From: JANQUM01 sp047630355
Lineage (GTDB): Bacteria; Bacteroidota; Bacteroidia; Cytophagales; Spirosomataceae
Direction of reading: 5' to 3'
Length of the DNA: 10,952 bases
NCBI GenBank assembly: GCA_047630355.1
Contig: JBLHXN010000111.1
Span: 1-10,952 of the forward strand
This document shows positions 8,289 through 10,952 of the stretch, piece after piece (position 1 is the first letter of the stretch; each line of letters starts with the position of its first letter). The notes under the pieces are model-generated. The model did not search any database. It saw nothing but the letters and a program-made list of their open reading frames with translations, and was not told where the DNA came from. The position numbers were made by a program, and so were the translations under genes.

Positions 8289-9212
8289 ATGTCCTTAGAA
8301 AATCACCGTGTTAAAGCTTTTAGCTTTAGCTTGATCGCTTATGCTGTTTTTATTGTGGTACTTATATTCATGACCATTTCGTACACTCCGGAAGAGGAGT
8401 TCATCGCAATGGGAGTGGACCTAAACTACGGAGTTGACTTGGTAGGTTACGGTAATAATCAAACGCTTAATAAAGCCAATCCATCTCCAGTTACGGAAGA
8501 AATGGCTCCAAGTGGCAGTGAAGATCAAACCCCAAAAGAATCTAAGCCTATAGTAAAACCTATTTCAAAGCAGGTTAAACAGAATAATAAGGTTGTTCAA
8601 AAAAATACACCTGCAATTAAAAAGGTAATTACGTCTGATATTGAGGATACTCCTGTTAGAACTACCATAAAAAGAACATCTACACCAAGCACACGAAGTT
8701 CTGCTCCGCGTGAAGTTGCTCAACCATCTCCTCCGGCTCGTTCAGTAGACAATGGTTCAATTTTTAAAAAGCGTAGTTCTTCTTCAAACAGTAATGGTAC
8801 TGTAGGAGCTCGTGAAGGGATTGGTGGAAATAATAATGGCGACGGAAGTCCTGGTGATGTCGGAGATCAAGGTTCTCCGCAAGGAACACTAGACGGGAAA
8901 AGCCTTTACGGAAGCCCTGGTGGGGGTGGTACAGGTGGTGCATCAGTAAGTATTAGTGGCTGGAGAAAGAAAAATATCACTCTGCCGAAAGACAAAACTA
9001 ATGAAACCGGTAAAATTGTATTCGAAGTTACCGTCAACGATTTGGGAACTCTCACAAAAATAAGGGCTACTTCTTCAACGGTCAGCCCAACGGTTGTTAA
9101 ATTTTATGAAGATTATCTTAAAAGAAATTTGAGTTCTTTCTTAAGTCCGCAGGGTTCTCCGCCACCGAGTTCCTCAGGTTTAATCACAATCATAATCAAA
9201 TCTGATTCGTAA
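8289..9212 (+). CDS. TonB-family protein (Bacteroidota energy-transducer type)
   Basis: A 307-residue protein with one N-terminal TM helix (about residues 12-30) and a short basic-containing cytoplasmic start. A conserved-looking segment MGVDLNYGVDLVGYG (41-55) follows. A ~160-residue low-complexity linker goes from Lys/Pro/Thr-rich (60-150) to Ser/Asn/Gly-rich (150-217). Residues ~221-307 form a TonB-C-like domain: SGWRKKN, GKIVFEVTVNDLGTLTKI, TVSPTVVKFYEDYLKR and a final strand LITIIIKS. This C-terminal layout is typical of TonB proteins encoded before folC in Bacteroidota, but the canonical YP motif is replaced by GWRKKN. Such proteins normally need ExbB/ExbD for proton-motive coupling; neither is encoded in the window. 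The ATG follows the HU-SPOR stop by 10 bp, and the stop abuts the folC ATG. Family assignment is good. Whether it energises the neighbouring barrel is inference, since no plug or TonB box is visible there. Confidence 0.8.
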   Translation: MSLENHRVKAFSFSLIAYAVFIVVLIFMTISYTPEEEFIAMGVDLNYGVDLVGYGNNQTLNKANPSPVTEEMAPSGSEDQTPKESKPIVKPISKQVKQNNKVVQKNTPAIKKVITSDIEDTPVRTTIKRTSTPSTRSSAPREVAQPSPPARSVDNGSIFKKRSSSSNSNGTVGAREGIGGNNNGDGSPGDVGDQGSPQGTLDGKSLYGSPGGGGTGGASVSISGWRKKNITLPKDKTNETGKIVFEVTVNDLGTLTKIRATSSTVSPTVVKFYEDYLKRNLSSFLSPQGSPPPSSSGLITIIIKSDS

Positions 9213-10493
9213 ATGAATTATTTAGAGGCGGAAGAGTTAATCTTCAAACAACTGCCATTCTTCCAAAAAGACGGAAATAAAGCATTAAAGTACGAACTGA
9301 GTAACGTTATAGAACTCTGTTCATATTTGGGTAATCCGCAAGATCGCGTTAAATGCATTCACATTGCTGGCACAAATGGTAAGGGGAGTTGTTCTCATCT
9401 GATTGCATCAATTCTTCAAGAATCAGGACTGAAAGTAGGTCTTTATACTTCACCGCACTTAAAGAATTATCGCGAAAGGTTTCGTATTAATGGTGAAATG
9501 ATACCCGAAGATTCGGTGATTGATTTTGCTTCAAAAACGTCTCAAATAATAGCTGAAATTAATCCGACCTTTTTTGAGGTTTCGGTTGCCATGGCTTTTT
9601 ACTGGTTTGATGTTTCAAACATTGATATAGCCGTTATAGAAGTTGGATTGGGGGGGAGGCTTGATTCTACAAATATCATTACACCTATACTTTCGGTCAT
9701 AACTAATATTGGTTTAGATCACCAGAAAATTTTGGGTAATACACTTGAGAAGATTGCGAGTGAAAAAGCTGGGATTATTAAACGAAATATTCCTGTTGTT
9801 ATCGGTGAACGAATAGAAGAAACTGAAATTGTATTTATAAATAAGGCTTCTGAGAATAACGCTCTAATTCATTTTGCAGACGAACTGAAAGTGCTGAGTA
9901 TTGAGATGATTGAAAATTTGCTAAAGATCAATATCAGCTTATCTACTGGTAACTTATTAGTTGAAAGTCCATTAGCTGGTTCATACCAGGCTAAAAATAT
10001 TTTAACTGTTATAAGGTCATTCGAAGTTATCAGAGATGAATTAAAAATTTCGAGTAAACATATTATCGACGGAATTAGCAATGTGCTCGTTAATACACAA
10101 CTCAAAGGACGATGGCAAAAAATAGGAGAGAACCCATTAGTAATCTGCGATACGGGACATAATGCTGTTGCTTGGGAATACCTTAGTAAACAGATTGATA
10201 GCCTAGAAGCAACGGAAAAGTTTTTGATTCTCGGATTTTCAGATGATAAAGATATTAATGAAATCTTAAGTTTACTCTCAGGTGATTATAAGGTCTATTT
10301 CTGTGAATTTGATAGTCCAAGAAGTATGAGTATTTCCGAAGCGAAACTATTTGAGTTTAGTTTTTCAGATTATTTTTGTGATGTGAATGAAGCGATTGAT
10401 TTTGTGACACGTATTTGTAAACCAAATGATTTTATATTTATTGGTGGCAGTACTTATTTAGTTGCCGAAATTGATAACCTTTCCCCAAACTAA
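9213..10493 (+). CDS. folC: Bifunctional dihydrofolate synthase / folylpolyglutamate synthase
   Basis: A 426-residue cytoplasmic Mur-ligase-family enzyme. It adds L-glutamate to dihydropteroate and to folates with ATP, supplying retained polyglutamyl folates for one-carbon metabolism. Visible motifs are the P-loop GTNGKGS (53-59), SPHL (80-83), FEVSVAMAFYWF (121-132), EVGLGGRLDSTN (143-154), GLDH (167-170), SEKAGIIK (183-190) containing the lysine expected to be carbamylated, GRW (299-301), CDTGHN (312-317) in place of the common DGAHN, GFSDDKD (341-347) and the terminal GGS (411-413). Length is normal and nothing is broken. The ATG immediately follows the TAA of the tonB-like gene (TAAATG), so re-initiation coupling is likely and no separate ribosome site is seen. 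A run of seven G at 9650-9656 lies within codons for LGG. Confidence 0.97.
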   Translation: MNYLEAEELIFKQLPFFQKDGNKALKYELSNVIELCSYLGNPQDRVKCIHIAGTNGKGSCSHLIASILQESGLKVGLYTSPHLKNYRERFRINGEMIPEDSVIDFASKTSQIIAEINPTFFEVSVAMAFYWFDVSNIDIAVIEVGLGGRLDSTNIITPILSVITNIGLDHQKILGNTLEKIASEKAGIIKRNIPVVIGERIEETEIVFINKASENNALIHFADELKVLSIEMIENLLKINISLSTGNLLVESPLAGSYQAKNILTVIRSFEVIRDELKISSKHIIDGISNVLVNTQLKGRWQKIGENPLVICDTGHNAVAWEYLSKQIDSLEATEKFLILGFSDDKDINEILSLLSGDYKVYFCEFDSPRSMSISEAKLFEFSFSDYFCDVNEAIDFVTRICKPNDFIFIGGSTYLVAEIDNLSPN

Positions 10494-10520
10494 ATCTAAT
10501 TAGTTAAATTTTAGTTTTTC
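10487..10520 (+). terminator. Possible weak terminator after folC
   Basis: AAACTAAA (10487-10494, overlapping the folC stop) pairs with TTTAGTTT (10510-10517), followed by two more T. A competing 6-bp stem AACTAA/TTAGTT spans 10488-10505. All pairs except one or two are A-T, so stability is low. It could end the operon, or be a chance product of AT-rich sequence. Confidence 0.25.
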
Positions 10521-10762
10521 ACGTGCGAGTCGGCGTTCGTGTATGCACGCAAGGGGCTTTTTGTCCTAATGTTATGCAAACCGCCAGCATTTTCAAATAG
10601 GCTGTCTGCCCATTGATATGAGCATAGTCTCAACGTTTCTTTGACAATCTGTAAGCGTTTTATATCCTTCACAGTATATTTGTTACAAACCAGTTTTTTG
10701 GAACGTTGCGTGTTTTCTTTTTTCTGAACTTCTGAGAGTTCGGCTTTATGTGGTTTCTTATA
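10511..10762 (-). pseudogene. Decayed C-terminal fragment of an IS5-type (DDE_Tnp_4-like) transposase
   Basis: On the minus strand, 83 codons are open from 10762 down to a TAA at 10511-10513, preceded in frame by a stop at 10763-10765 and with no ATG. The translation begins KKPHKAELSEVQKKENTQRS and continues to IKRLQIV, ENAGGLHNIR and a short tail. This follows, in order, the C-terminal pattern of IS5-family DDE_Tnp_4 transposases as I know it: KKP..ELT.EQK..N...S, VE(H)..I..IKRFRI, and ..AAGLHNFR. Aligned on IKR, the position of the third catalytic acidic residue (Glu of VEH) is Lys (AAA, one transition from GAA) and the next His is Tyr. The rest of the transposase is absent, so this is an inactive 3' remnant. 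It is too short and start-less to be a gene. The match is from memory, not a search. Confidence 0.6.
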
Positions 10763-10782
10763 TTAAACAAGACGGCTTTATG
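10741..10782. repeat. 10-bp direct repeat CGGCTTTATG, two copies
   Basis: CGGCTTTATG occurs at 10741-10750 and again at 10773-10782, a period of 32 bp. The sequence between the copies is not otherwise duplicated. It sits at the boundary between the transposase remnant and the 34-bp tandem repeat, and may record a small duplication during decay of the element. Confidence 0.5.
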
Positions 10783-10791
10783 TTTAATGTT

Positions 10792-10859
10792 TTTGTAATT
10801 AATAACATCAAAGCTCACATACAGATTTGTAATTAATAACATCAAAGCTCACATACAGA
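10792..10859. repeat. Perfect tandem duplication of a 34-bp unit
   Basis: Copy 1 is 10792-10825 and copy 2 is 10826-10859, identical in all 34 positions and directly adjacent. The unit starts TTTGTAATTAATAACATC and ends AAAGCTCACATACAGA. There is no spacer, so it is not a CRISPR. The array ends 36 bp before the next start codon (10896), so it may lie in that gene's promoter or leader. The unit shows no strong internal palindrome and no proper TAnnTTTG box. Function is unknown; identity of the copies implies a recent duplication. Confidence 0.9.
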
Positions 10860-10895
10860 TATGTTACTATAAAAATTTTAACTTAATTTACTTTA

Positions 10896-10952
10896 ATGAG
10901 TAGAAGAAAAAAGCACCGTTTTGAACATAATATTCAGGCTGATAATGTTATC
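10896..10952 (+). CDS. Start of an unidentified protein (3' truncated by window edge)
   Basis: ATG at 10896 opens 19 codons to the window edge (MSRRKKHRFEHNI then QADNVI). The very basic start is typical of RNA- or ribosome-associated proteins. Bacteroidota 23S rRNA uracil-methyltransferases (RlmD/RumA type) often begin with a similar M(S/A)RRKK...FE pattern, but 19 residues cannot decide this, so no name is given. There is no Shine-Dalgarno site; upstream is AT-rich, then the 34-bp tandem repeat. It probably begins a transcription unit separate from folC. Confidence 0.5.
   Translation, partial: MSRRKKHRFEHNIQADNVI

Noticed and set aside
10520..10554. CGTGC...GCACG inverted repeat as an attachment site or integron attC
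   Set aside because: Only 5 bp of pairing with an 18-nt loop, no integron core sites, and it falls inside the transposase-like frame.
10514..10762. Intact small minus-strand gene
   Set aside because: No ATG, an in-frame stop directly upstream, and the translation resembles only the tail of a transposase with a changed catalytic position.
10792..10859. CRISPR array
   Set aside because: Only two copies, directly adjacent with no spacer between them, and no cas genes in the window.

Overview
The window looks like chromosomal DNA of a member of the Bacteroidota, probably Cytophagales-like (the order is a guess). The reasons are the moderately AT-rich sequence, nearly absent Shine-Dalgarno sites, an M61 peptidase lipoprotein, a plugless TonB-receptor-type barrel, an HU(CCDC81-type)-TM-SPOR protein, a Bacteroidota-style TonB-like protein and a FolC with a CDTGHN motif. 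I see no rRNA, tRNA, CRISPR array, riboswitch or replication origin.

Layout. (1) Positions 1-572 hold the 3' part of a TPR / two-TM / SH3 membrane protein. (2) A bidirectional terminator at 574-606 separates it from a convergent gene at 630-2438 (minus), an M61 glycyl-aminopeptidase-type lipoprotein with a C-terminal PDZ domain. (3) A 110-bp divergent intergenic region leads into a co-directional block on the plus strand: a 999-residue exported TPR protein (2549-5548), a plugless outer-membrane barrel (5585-7267), an inner-membrane HU-TM-SPOR protein (7295-8278), a TonB-family protein (8289-9212) and folC (9213-10493). Gaps are 36, 27, 10 and 0 bp, with no terminator visible, so this is probably one operon. 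(4) Positions 10494-10895 have no intact gene. They hold a decayed IS5-type transposase 3' fragment on the minus strand, a short 10-bp duplication and two perfect tandem copies of a 34-bp unit. (5) A new plus-strand gene starts at 10896 and runs off the window.

How the genes fit together. The four genes before folC place one product in each envelope layer. The barrel is in the outer membrane and the TPR scaffold in the periplasm. The HU-SPOR protein runs from cytoplasm through the membrane to peptidoglycan, and the TonB-like protein is an inner-membrane-anchored periplasmic arm. This suggests a trans-envelope assembly, possibly linking nucleoid, cell wall and outer membrane. That role is inference. 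The domain content and gene order can be read from the sequence. FolC is a housekeeping folate enzyme whose start codon directly abuts the tonB-like stop, so it is probably translated by coupling.

The window is mostly ordinary conserved Bacteroidota core genome. The less ordinary parts are the HU-SPOR/plugless-barrel module, the absence of exbB/exbD beside the TonB-like gene, and the repeat and IS-remnant patch at the right end.
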